A DNA stretch of 64,000 nt from positions 1-64,000 of the forward strand of contig CAIODZ010000042.1 of NCBI GenBank assembly GCA_903857265.1, in the 5' to 3' direction. The notes under the pieces were generated by a model. The model was not told the DNA's origin. It saw only the letters and a program-made list of their open reading frames with translations, and ran no database searches. Below, in pieces: positions 43,013 through 55,000 of the stretch (position 1 is the first letter of the stretch; each line of letters opens with the position of its first letter). The translations under genes were made by a program, and so were the position numbers. The stretch comes from an uncultured Phycisphaerales bacterium (GTDB lineage: Bacteria > Planctomycetota > Phycisphaerae > Sedimentisphaerales > Anaerobacaceae).

Positions 43013-45805
43013 TTGAACACGCAAAAATTGACAGCAAAGCGACTCATAGAAACCCTCATATTGGTCCTGTTAACATCGATTATGGTGGTGACAACGTCGT
43101 TGGCGGAAGATGCGCCGAAGACGGCTAAGGGGGACAAAGATAAAGTGGTCCGTCAGATAGTTGACAACTGGATTCAGATAGGGACCGAACAGTATAAAAG
43201 GGGGTTCTATGCAGCAGCGGAGAAATCCTTCATGCGGGCGAAGGATTACGAAGAATCCCTGACTGCCGAAGAAAGAGCCAAGCTCGATCAGAGCTTGCAG
43301 ATGGCGCATAAGGCGGCGGCAGAGCAGGCAGCCAAGCCGGGCACCGCTGGACCTTCGGTACCCCAGCCGGAAGCTAAGCCGGTTGTTGAGCAGCCGAAAG
43401 AACAAGTGGTGGTCGAGACGACGCCGGAAGTTGCGGTGGCACCCCCGTCAGCTCAGCCGGAACAGGAGCAGGGTTACATCGGCGTTATTAACAGGCGCAT
43501 AAGCGTAATTCGCAGCAGGGTAAAAGCTGTTGTCAATGATTCCGCAGCCAAAGCTGATGGGTTTATCGCTCAGGGACAGTTTGACAAGGCCGGAGAAGCC
43601 GTAGAGGTTGCCGAGAGGACCGTTTACGAAAATCAGCAGCAGCTTGGCGATTATCTTTTCAATCAATACTCCGGTCAGTTGAAGCAATTATCGGAAAGAA
43701 TAGCGGACGGGCAGAAAACGCAGGCCCAACAAAAAGAAGATGAAAAGCGAACAAAAGCCGAGAGTTCACAGAAGGAATATAGGGAGCAGATGTCGTCTGA
43801 ACGCGAAAAGCGAATCAGCGACCTGTTCCAGAATACGCGGAATTTCGAGAAGCAGAAGCGATACGAGGATGCGCTTAGCCAGATTGAAATGCTTCTTGCC
43901 ATAGACCCGCAAAACAATCAGGCGCTTATAGAAAAGCAGATGCTCGAGGATACCATCAGCTATCGCAAGCAGATAGATGTTGAAAAGGAAAAAAACGGCG
44001 AAAAATTCAAAACAATGATAAAAACAGGTGAGGCGACGATACCTTATGCCGAAGAGATGAATTATCCCAAGAACTGGCGAGATATAATCGCCAAACCGGC
44101 ACGTCAGCAGCCGGAAGAAGTAGTCGGCCAGGAGTCCGCAGACGCGGAAGTTGATAAGCAGCTTGATACGGTCGTTAATTTGTCGGAGCTTTCGATAGAC
44201 ATGCCGTTGCGTGAGGCAATAAATTTGATAAAAAATTCTGTTTCACCACCTCTTAATATAACGGTGCAGTGGCTTGATTTGTACAACAATGCCAACATTG
44301 AGCAGACGACCGCGATAAATATGGATCCGCTGACAAATGTTACTGTCCGCACTGCGTTGGACCTGTTGTTGCAGTCCGTATCAGGCGGTGTTTCCCGACT
44401 TGGTTATGTTGTCCAGAACGGTGTTGTTATTGTTGCGACCCAGCAGACATTGCCAACCAACATGCCAACCCGCGTTTATGATGTTACGGTGCTCCTGGGC
44501 CGTCCGGCGGATTATTACGTAAGTTCTTCTGCTAGCAGCACCGGCAGCAGCAGCAGCAGCAGCGGCGGCGGCGGCGGTGGCGGCGGCAGCGCCGGTAACA
44601 ACGGCGGTACTTATCAGGAAACTTTCGATCAACAAGGTACGGATACAGATATCGACAGGGCGACCCTTCTGAGCGATGCCATTCAACGGATGAATGATCT
44701 CATTACCCTTATTGAGGATAACGTTGATCGGCAGAGTTGGTACGATACAGGCGGCGGAGAGGCAACTATCACTGCTTACGAAACCAAAAAACTTATTATC
44801 CGCCAGACACTCAAGAATCATCATGATATAGAAGAATTGTTGAGGAATATGCGTAAAAACCTCGGCAACCAGGTTTCCATCGAAGCCAGATTCCTGGTAG
44901 TCGGTGAAAACTTCCTTGAGGAAATAGGCCTCGACGCCTATGGCAATTTGTTCCTCGGTAACACTTTAGGCACGTCTACGTGGAACTTGAATTCCTTCGA
45001 AATGGCTGAACCCCAGGCGACAGGCGTACCAGGCGGCTTTGACGTCACCAAGACCCAGGTTGCGTTTCCGACGGCTACTTCGGGGACCATATCGACAGGC
45101 GCTATTATGGGCTTTTTTGGCGGCAGGTTCGGGGGCGTGCTTGACGGCCTTGAAGCAAACTTCCTTATCAGGGCAACTCAGGCACACCGCGATTCCGAAT
45201 CGCTGATTGCTCCTAAAGTTACTGTGCTCAGCGGAGAATCGGCCACATTGCAGGTAAAACGCACTTTCCGCTTTGCATTACAGGGAGCATCAAGCGCCAC
45301 TGCCACCTCAAGCGCTACGAACTCCACCGGCAGCAGCACCTACACAGCGGCAGAATACGACGTACCAACAGGGCCTACTCTTAATATTACTCCGACTATC
45401 ACCCCGGATAAAAAGCATGTGTTGCTTAATGTAACTGCCGAACTGCAGGACTTCCTGTCGCTCGATAAATCAACGGTTCAGGCGCCGGTTTTAGGCACAA
45501 ATGGCCAGGTTACGGTTGTTGAATACCAGGTTTTCTTGCCTCAGACGGAACGCTCCCTGGTCAGAACCAGGGTCAGTGTTCCCGATGGCGGAACGCTGCT
45601 GCTCGGCGGGACGAAGAGATCTGCCTCAACGGAGACAGAAGTCGGCGTGCCTGTGCTCAGCAAGATTCCTCTTCTGGGAAGGATATTTACAAATCGCAGC
45701 AAGGTTGCTGACCAGCAAGTCCTTTTGATTCTCGTTAAGCCGACAATCATTCTTCAGGATGAGGCCGATGCGGAGGCGGTTGCGGCTATGGAGGACCAGC
45801 ATTAG
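43013..45805 (+). CDS. Type II/III secretion-type secretin with TPR-like N-terminus
   Basis: 930 aa from TTG 43013, justified by GGAGGAGG 7 bp upstream. Signal peptide to about 31, helical blocks shared with the preceding gene, another TPR-like pair (NFEKQKRYEDALSQIEMLLA), secretin N-type domains (LSIDMPLREAINLIKNSV; LIIRQTLKNHHDIEELLRNM), and the secretin pore (SLIAPKVTVLSGESATLQV near 728 to VPVLSKIPLLGRIF and VLLILVKPTII near 912). A Ser/Gly tract at about 504-531 is encoded by a trinucleotide run. Secretins form outer membrane channels. No ATPase, pseudopilin or inner-membrane gene is nearby. Confidence 0.9.
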   Translation: MNTQKLTAKRLIETLILVLLTSIMVVTTSLAEDAPKTAKGDKDKVVRQIVDNWIQIGTEQYKRGFYAAAEKSFMRAKDYEESLTAEERAKLDQSLQMAHKAAAEQAAKPGTAGPSVPQPEAKPVVEQPKEQVVVETTPEVAVAPPSAQPEQEQGYIGVINRRISVIRSRVKAVVNDSAAKADGFIAQGQFDKAGEAVEVAERTVYENQQQLGDYLFNQYSGQLKQLSERIADGQKTQAQQKEDEKRTKAESSQKEYREQMSSEREKRISDLFQNTRNFEKQKRYEDALSQIEMLLAIDPQNNQALIEKQMLEDTISYRKQIDVEKEKNGEKFKTMIKTGEATIPYAEEMNYPKNWRDIIAKPARQQPEEVVGQESADAEVDKQLDTVVNLSELSIDMPLREAINLIKNSVSPPLNITVQWLDLYNNANIEQTTAINMDPLTNVTVRTALDLLLQSVSGGVSRLGYVVQNGVVIVATQQTLPTNMPTRVYDVTVLLGRPADYYVSSSASSTGSSSSSSGGGGGGGGSAGNNGGTYQETFDQQGTDTDIDRATLLSDAIQRMNDLITLIEDNVDRQSWYDTGGGEATITAYETKKLIIRQTLKNHHDIEELLRNMRKNLGNQVSIEARFLVVGENFLEEIGLDAYGNLFLGNTLGTSTWNLNSFEMAEPQATGVPGGFDVTKTQVAFPTATSGTISTGAIMGFFGGRFGGVLDGLEANFLIRATQAHRDSESLIAPKVTVLSGESATLQVKRTFRFALQGASSATATSSATNSTGSSTYTAAEYDVPTGPTLNITPTITPDKKHVLLNVTAELQDFLSLDKSTVQAPVLGTNGQVTVVEYQVFLPQTERSLVRTRVSVPDGGTLLLGGTKRSASTETEVGVPVLSKIPLLGRIFTNRSKVADQQVLLILVKPTIILQDEADAEAVAAMEDQH
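44521..44605 (+). repeat. Trinucleotide microsatellite coding for a Ser/Gly linker
   Basis: Runs of AGC and GGC triplets encode a Ser tract followed by a Gly tract inside the secretin. Slippage would change linker length without shifting the frame. Confidence 0.85.
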
Positions 45806-46001
45806 TAGGGGGTCTATCAAAAAAACTGTCCACATACGCAGAAAAAGTGTAACGAATTACCGGGAATGTGGACTTTAATAATGGCTGGACCTGGTGGGCA
45901 GCAAGGAAAATCAGTAATAAGCTGCTATGCTATGGGGGTTCAGCTATAAAAGGTTTAATCCAGGAGCAATAACACGAGATATGGATTATGTGAGGATGGT
46001 T

Positions 46002-49000
46002 ATGAAAAGTAAGCTTGTTTTCTGTGTGTCGCTGCTTATGCTGATTCAGGCAGTGGCTTCTGCGCAAACTATTCCAGTTTCTCCTTCTTCGAGAACGTAT
46101 CCCAACATACAGCGAGGCATTGATGCTGCCCACCCCGATGATATTGTCGAAGTTGATCAGGGGGTATATACCGGTCCTGGCAATGTAAATCTCGATTTCG
46201 GTGGCAAAAGAATTACAGTCAGGAGCAAACATTTTAATCCTAATGACCCGTGCTGCTGGACTTTCGTTTCTGCAACAATAATCGACTGCTGTGGTGTTGG
46301 TTACCTTAACAGTTTTGCCGCCGGCGATGGCGCGAACGCGAACAGGGCTTTTTGGTTTCACCACAACGAGAGTACCGACAGCCAGGTAATCGGCTTTACC
46401 ATCAGGAACGGTTATGCGCGAGGCCCAAAAGCCGCTGACGCCCCGACCGGATTTGATAGTGGTCGTTGGCGGCATGTTACTGGTACGATGATTGACCTCC
46501 CGTACCCGTGGGAAACCTCTCCGGCTCATGGAGCACTCCCATCAGGAACTGACCCATGCACTTTACCGCCCGCTGCGCTTGACGGCAACGACGTCAACGG
46601 CAACGGATACGGCGGCGGAATTTTGTGCCAGAGTGGCGCCTCTCCAACGATATCGTATTGTGTTTTTGAAAACTGCACTGTTACGGGCGCTCTCGGCGGC
46701 AAAGGTGGGACTGGCTTGTCGGGCAAATGGAGTTATTATACCTGGGCGGACTTCAACTGGGCCGACGGTAATACTTTTCATATGTTATTAGCTAATGCCA
46801 CTACGAAAGATAGTGATAATGGCCAAGGCGGCGGAAGAGGTGGTAGGGGTTCGGGCAACGGGTATGGCGGCGCGATTGCTATACGTGGCGGCGGCGTCCC
46901 CGAGATTGATAACTGTCGGTTTATAAACAATTCAGCCCGGGGAGGTCAGGGCGGCGACGGCGGAAAAGGCGGAAACTGTACTCTTGTTGGTGGGTATTAT
47001 ACCGGCGGTTTGGAAGGCGGCGGCGGCAACGCCGGCGTCAGTGACGGCAACGGCATAGGCGGAGCAATTTATGGCGATAGCGGTTGTGGGCCCGCTTTTT
47101 ACAATTGTCTATTCGAGAACAATGTTGCCAAAACAGGCCCGCGAGGTCAGGCCGGCGGACGCGGTTTTGGAAACGTATATATCCTATCTGACGGTATTAC
47201 TCGAGTGTCAAGCGGCATATCGAGTGAAGTGCTCACCAGCCAATATCCTGATATCGCCGGCGGCGCAGCGTATTTTGAGAATTCCTCCAATCCATCTTTT
47301 ACTGACTGCAATTTTATCAACAACAAGGCCTATGTGGCGTTTCCTTACGATCCTTTAATCTACTATTCAACTATTGCCGGTTATCCTTATTACCTAAAAG
47401 GCGCTGCAGAAGACATCCTGGGCTATACCATAGGCGGGGCCATATATTTCGGTAATAACTGCCAACAACAAGGCACAGATCCTCTTATTAACACATGCGA
47501 CTTCATAAACAATGGCGGCGGCGCATTGTATTTCGGATCGAGTTGCACCCTTAGCATCGGTAACACTTCTGCCGTGAACAGAGGGCAGCCCGGACGCAAA
47601 AACCTGTTTCAGAGTAATAAAGCACCTGATGATGTGATAGTAGATCCACTGTACTTTGTGTCTTATACCGTGTTGTCCTCGGGCAGCGGCGGCGCGATTT
47701 ATGTGAACCCGAACTGCTCTATAGGCATCAGTAACTCTATTTTTAACAAAAACACGGCAAAAACAAATGGCGGCGCTATTGAAAGTCAAAGCAACTTAAC
47801 TATTTCGGATTGCGCTTTTTCAGACAACATCGCCCAGGGAAGCGGAGATTTCACGGGTTTCGGCGGTGCGGCGGACGTTTATTCTTATTCGGGAACTAAT
47901 CTGGCAATAACCGCTACCAATTGCAGCTTCATAAGCAATAAAAGCATCTGGGGAGGCGCACTATCCACTGAAGTATTCCATGGCAGTTTTAATAATTGCA
48001 TTTTCACCGATAATACAGCCCAGACAGGAGGCGCACTTGACCTTTCAATGGGCCAGAGTACGGTTACGATTGCCGCAAGCGTATTCAAAGATAACGTCGC
48101 GACCAGCGGGGATGGCGGCGGCATTGATTGTTTTTACACCAGCGCGGATATTAATAACTGCGAATTTTTCGACAACTCCGCTGATGGAACAACTGCTTAC
48201 GGCGGCGGTATTGATATTTACGGAGCCGCGGGGGCGGGTCACACAATCAGGAATTCTTTGTTTGTGGACAATTCGTCGAAATACAACGGCGGAGCCGTTG
48301 CCTGCGAAGGGGTCTCTGTATCACCTCTGATACAAAACTGCACCTTCAGCCAAAACACTGCGAACCAGTTCGGCGGAAGTATTTATGCGGATTGGGATGC
48401 AACGCCGCAGATTAAGGACTGCATAGTTCAAAAGAGCAATAATTACGCGATTTACAAAGAGAACGCCGGCGGAAGCGAAAGCTACTGTCTGTTCTACAAT
48501 AATCCTGACGGAAATTTAAGTGGTATTCCCGCCGGTTCCGGTAATTTGACGGGCGACCCCCTGTTTGTAACGGGCACCCTGGGCGATTATTACCTCAGTC
48601 AAGCTCCAGATCAGAATGTCAACAGCCCCGCGGTGGATAAAGGAGACGTTGATGCTTCTGCCCTTGGTCTTAATACCAAAACTACCGCTACTAATGATGC
48701 CGGTGACAGCGGTCTGGTTGACATGGGTTATCATTTCAGCAGGGCCGTTGATATGAACCAATTTCGTTTGACAATCAGTGTTGTTGGCGGAATCGGGACT
48801 ATTTCGGTTTTGCCGGCGCCTTTGCCGGACGGGAACTACTATGCGGGAACAGTTGTGACAGTTACGGCGACACCGCAGACCAACTGGATTATCAAACAAT
48901 GGACCGGAACAGATAATGACTCCGAAGTTGCCGCGACACAAAAAATTGTTATGAATTCGAACAGGGCAGTTACTGTTGAGTTCAAAATACCGACATACCT

Positions 49001-52000
49001 TTATGTGCCCTCAATCTTATACGCTAACATAAGTGCCGCTATGGCTGACGCCAACGACGGCGATATCATTGTTGTGTCTTCGGGCATTTATTACGGGCCT
49101 CAACTCCAATTCACCAAGTCCGTGGAAGTCAGGTCCGCACAACCCGAAAACCCGGATTATGTTGCCCAGACAATCATCGACTTTAACCAGATAGGCGGGT
49201 CACACGCCGGGCCGATTATTTTCTTCCCGCAGAGTGCAAACTCCGGGTGTATTTTGAATGGCTTTACCATCAGGGACTCGCATTGGTACACTGACACGGG
49301 AGACAATGGCGCGCAGCCAGGCGAGAACGGCGGTGACGGCTCCGGCGGCGAGGGCGGCGCTATCTGGATTGGTCCGGAGGCAGGCCCTGTCATTAAAAAT
49401 TGCGTTATCAGGGATAATTCAGTTCTCGGCGGCTTTGGCGGCAACGGCGCTAATGCCGACCGGCAGCATAACGCCGGTCGCGGCGGCTGGGGCGGCTGGG
49501 CCAGGGGCGGTGCCATTTATTGCAGTGAACACAGTTATCCTCAATTCATTAATTGCCAGATACTAAACAATCGGGTGGTTGGCGGCTTCGGAGGAAACGG
49601 CGGCGCCATAGCAAACCCCGGTGGTAATGCAAATTATGGCGGCAACTATAGCAGGGCAGAGTGGTTTGACTACGACCCCCGTGAGGATTACGCCGATTGG
49701 GTTCCGGGTGATTTGTGGGAGAAATGGACCGAGCAGGCACCCTATATTCCTTATACGGGTATGTTGTTCAAGGGAAGGAATAATTACGGCTGGATTGATG
49801 ATTACCAGGTGTTCCATTGGGGTTATATCGGCGACTACCGATGGTACAGCGGCTATGGCGGCGGCGTGTATGTTAATAAGGGCAGCAACGTAACGTTTAC
49901 CAATTGCGTAATCAGCAATAACCTTGCTCAGGGCGGGTTTAGCGGTCTGGGTGGAAGCGAGCCCGGCGCAGGGCCTACTCGAGTGGAGCCGTATCCCACA
50001 AAGTATGAGATACCGGCCTTTGGCGGCGGTGTATATGTAGCTGCCACGTCGAATGTTGTATTCAATGAATGTGTAATAGGTAATAATACGGCGTCTAACC
50101 CGACTTTTGACCATAGGACTGCATTAGGAAATGATGGCACTCTTTCTGGTTATATTCCGGTAAATTATGACCCGCTCAATCACTTCAGCCTTGACTCATA
50201 TCTTGGTCACGGCGGCGGCGTCTGTGCCGAAGACACGGCGAAAGTTACGTTTGTCGATTGCAATTTCACCGGTAACAACGCCTCTGTCGGCGGCGGATTG
50301 TTTGGCTCAAATGTCTCACTGATGCTGAGCGACTGCGAATTTGTGTCAAACCGTGCCTACCAGGGCGGCGGTATGTTCGGTCAAAATGGTTCGATATCGA
50401 TAAACAAAAGTATATTCAGCAGTAATACGTGTCCTGATGACGCCAATGACCCCAACGTTCTCGGCCAGGGCGGCGCTTTGAATTTCTTGTCGGTCAATGC
50501 CAATATCGTTGACACAAGCATTATCGGTAACAGCGCTGAGGAGATAGGCGGAGGCCTTTATTTGGGCGGTTCAGGTTCTACGGTGATGCATAACTGTATG
50601 GTCAGGGAAAATAGCGCGTCCCAGATGGGCGGCGCGGTTGCAACCACAGATTCTGCACAGTTGAAGGTTGCCAACTGCACGATTGTCAATAATAACTCTA
50701 ATCTGGGCGGAGGCCTTTTTGGCGATGAAGGCGGCTATATAAATGTTATAAACAGTATTATCTGGGGAAATTTTGGCAACGCAGGATCGCAACTGGCGCT
50801 AAGCATGGGGACGTTACAACCCTCTGACGCGGATGTAAGTTATAGCGATGTAGGGCCCCCTGCTGCTGATATTAACAAGGTTGTGCCTGCTCCAGCCCTG
50901 ACGGTTGTCGCTACGAATGATGCGAATGTCCTGGCAAATACCTTACTTGGCTCAGGCATCAATTTGGTTGGCAATCCTATATACACAGGAGCGATTGCCG
51001 CTTCGGGAACGTTCAAGGGCGGGCTTGCGGCCGGCATCGGAATCGAATCCGGTATTATTTTGACCACCGGTCTTGCGACTAATGCGCTGCCGCCAAATAA
51101 TAACGATGGAAAATCAACAGAGAATGGTACGCCCGGAGATCCGGACCTCAATGCCCTATTGCAGGCAAGAGGAGGTTCTTCGGCGGGATTAACCACCAAT
51201 GATGCGGCAGTTCTTGAATTTACCTTCAATTCCCAGGGTGGTAACCTGTTCTTTAACTTTGTATTTGCCTCCGAGGAGTACAACGAGTGGGTAAATTCAC
51301 AGTTTAACGACGTATTCGGGTTTTTCCTCGATAACAGGAATATCGCCCTGATTCCGGGGACTACAACGCCGGTAGCGATTAATACCGTCAACGGCGGAAA
51401 CCCGTTAGGAACAGACGCCACTAATCCGCAATATTTCCACAACAACAGTACCATCGATGGCGGCCCATTCTATTCTATTCAGTATGATGGGTTTACCAAT
51501 GTATTTACCGCTCACGCGTTGCATCTGAGCAGCGGTCCTCATACAATTAAGCTGGCAATCGCTGACACGAGTGACCAGCGACTTGACTCGGCGGTATTTA
51601 TCCAGGCGGGTTCTTTCTCTGACAAGGCGTCTTCCGACCCGATTAGCGTCGCTAAAGGTTGCACGATTGTCGGGTGGGATCCTAATGTTCGAGATTCGAA
51701 TAAGTGGGACCCGAACTTTGTTATATACCATAACATAAACACTGACCCGTGCTTTATTGACAATTACTATCTTAGCCAGATTGCCGCGGGGCAGGCCATC
51801 GACAGTCCCTGCGTGAATACCGGCAGCGCGGATGTCAATAGTCCTGATATTAATCTTGGGGGTTATTCCACCAGGACCGACAGCGGGGCCGATGTTGGTA
51901 TAGTAGATATGGGGTATCACTACTCGGCGTTTACGCCTCCGCAGTATTATCTCAATTTTACTGCTGTTAACGGCAGCGGTATTGGGCCGAATGATATCTC

Positions 52001-55000
52001 ACCGGGCAGCGGCTATTTCAGCTGGTATAAGAACATTCCGTTGCACGTAGCCGCTACTGTGCCCCCAGGCAGCGAGGTTCTCTGGACCGGCACCGATAAT
52101 AACGATGTCAACGGGCTCGATAACTCCGTGATTATGAACGCAAACAGGACGGTTACGGTTGCATTTGTAAGTAATTCCTGTCACCTGACGGTTCAGGTTG
52201 TGGGTAATCACGGCGGCACTGTTGCAATAACACCATCTTCGCCAGACGGCAATTATCCTCGTAAGACGGTCGTTACACTTACAGCGACACCTGACACTGG
52301 CTATCGAGTTGACAGTTGGCAGGGCACGAATAATGATGGTTCCTTTGCCCGAACCAACACCGTGACTATGAATGGAGACAAAATCGTCTATGTTACGTTC
52401 AGTGTGCCGCAGACACTGACTGTTCCAAGCCCATACTCTTCGATTCAGTCGGCTATCGAGGCGGCTCGGCCAGGTGACAGAGTAAGTGTCGCCAGCGGCG
52501 TATATCAAGGCAGACAGATTACAATCAACAGGGAAATCACTATAGTAAGCACAAAGCCTGACGACCCCTGCACGGTCGCAGCTACTGTTATCAGCTCCAG
52601 CGGATACGCCAACAGAGCGGTTGTTTTTGAAGCCGGCGCCACTGAGAACACCGTTCTCGATGGTTTCACTATCACCGGCGGCACATATTTTGAGCTTGCC
52701 TCGTCTGCTCCTGCGTCGACGGCGGGTCTGAATGGTATTGATGGCGACCCAATCAGTGGCGGCGCCGTATCTATCAATTCCGGCGCAAGCCCGACAATCA
52801 GGAATTGCGTCATCAGAGACACTACTATAACAGGTGGTAACGCTTCTAACGCCAACGCTGCCGATGCCACTCATACAGCAGGTCGAGGCGGCTGGGCCGG
52901 CGGCAGTTATGGCGGCGGCGTATTCATTGATGCCGGGGCGAACCCGACGTTTATCAATTGCACGGTTACCAACTGTTCGGCCATAGGAGGTAATGCCGGT
53001 AATGGCGGCGCCTCTTCTGGCACGTATCAAGGTACCGATTACCAGGATGCTAATCACGGTGGTTCGTGGAGCAACGCCGATACTTTCCCATATTGGTCGC
53101 TTATCGGCTCCAATGGCCGGCCGTATATATCTGACTATCAATTCTACACCGGACTTGGCGGCGGTGTGTTCTGCAGCGCTAACAGCAGTGCGACATTTAT
53201 CGACTGCAACATCACAAATAACACTGCGTCAGGCGGTATGAGCGGTATCGGCGGCGACAGACCCTGGACAAGACCTGACCCAGTTACCGCTTACAGAATA
53301 CCAAGCTATGGCGGCGGCGTGTTCTGCGCAAATGATGTCAAGGTTCATTTCATCGGCTGCAATATAACAGGCAACGTATCGCCCAAACCCGATGCTACCT
53401 ATCACATCGACCCATATCTGGGCCACGGCGGCGGTATTGCCTTTGTGAACGACGATCAATCAGATATCCAGCTCGAGAATTGCACTATAAGCGGCAACAC
53501 CTCGGCGGTTGGCGGCGGCGTGTTCTGGATTGGCGGGTCGCCGGCAGTGCTGAATTGCAACATAATCAATAACGTCGCATACATTGGCGGCGGTATCTAC
53601 GGGGCGGGAAGCTCCGGACAAATCAAAGGATGCTCGTTGCGAAGCAACTTTGCGGGCGTATCGACAGGCGACGTTGATGTGGTCGCGGGCCAGGGTGGAG
53701 GTATATTCGGCTCGTCGATAAACGCCGACATTATTGATTGTGTACTGATCAATAACATTTCTTCGGCGTCGGGCGCTGGAATACATATTTACGGGCCCGC
53801 GAGCACCGAAACGATTATCAGGAACTGTCTGTTGACAGATAATCAGTCAGGTAGCGACGGCGCAGGCATCTCCATCAACTGGGGCGCCATTACCGTTGTC
53901 GAGAACTGCACACTATACAATAACCAGGTCACGGGTCTGTATGGCGTTTCCGGCGACACGGGGTTTGGCGGCGGATTGTATTGCTCCTACGACGCAAGCA
54001 CCGACGTCAATAACAGTATTTTCTGGGACAACAACAGTTTATTCGGTCATGAGATTTACATAGGGCCGGACACTAACCATGAGCCGCGATGCGGCAGCGT
54101 TAGCGTTACATTCAGCGATATTCAAGGCGGACAGACAGGTGTATATGTAGGCAACATAGGTTACAGTTGTCCATTTATCTGGGGGGCGGGTAACATAAAC
54201 ATTGACCCGCAGTTTGTGAACGCCGTGGGCAACGAGTTCCACCTTAAGAATAGGGCCGCCGGACAAGAAGTTAACAGCCCCTGCATTAACGCGGGCGGAA
54301 ATCCTGCACGATTGCACGGGTTGAACAAGTATAGCACCTCTACTCTTGGGACGCCCGACATGGGAGTTGTGGATCTTGGTTACCATTACCTGATAGCGGA
54401 CTATTGCAGACGATGGGACGTGTTTGTCGATAATACGGTTAATTTCAGGGACCTGGCAATTGTCGCAAAGTCCTGGGTTGGCGAGGTTGGCAGTGAAACC
54501 TCTGGTTATAACGTAACAGACCTGGCAGATTTTACCGACTGCTGGCTGGCGGAACTGTCAACAGAGGAACTGCCAACGGATGTGACCCCACCGGTGCCGG
54601 ATCCTATGACATGGTTAATCGCGCCTCGCGTATTAAACGCCAGCTCGGTTGAGATGACAGCCAATACTGCATATGACGCCAGCGGGACGGTTTATTACCA
54701 GTTTGAAGACGTAAACGGCACTCCGACCGCCTGGCAGGTTGACCCCCACTATGTAGCTACGGGCCTCAGTCCAACAGGTGAGTATTGTTTCAGGGTCAGG
54801 GCGCGAGACGAATTTAATAACGTTACCGCCTGGTCCGATTACAACGATCAGACAGGTGTTAGCTGTGTAAATGATATCGGCGGCGCTATTACGCCGGGCG
54901 ACTTTACTGCGCCGTCGCCGGCCCCGAATATGATAGTTTTGCCGAACCCGTCAGCTACTCCCGATAACAACACCACCAGCGAACAGTTCCAGTTTCCAGG

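Noticed and set aside
45806-46001. Cyclic-di-GMP riboswitch before the beta-helix gene
   Set aside because: Only an isolated inverted repeat (GTCCACAT/ATGTGGAC) is present; the conserved GEMM core could not be recognised.
51999-53141. Long minus-strand frame (380 codons) inside the beta-helix gene
   Set aside because: It is antisense to strongly patterned beta-helix codons, lacks recognisable domains and arises from Gly/Asn-rich codon bias.
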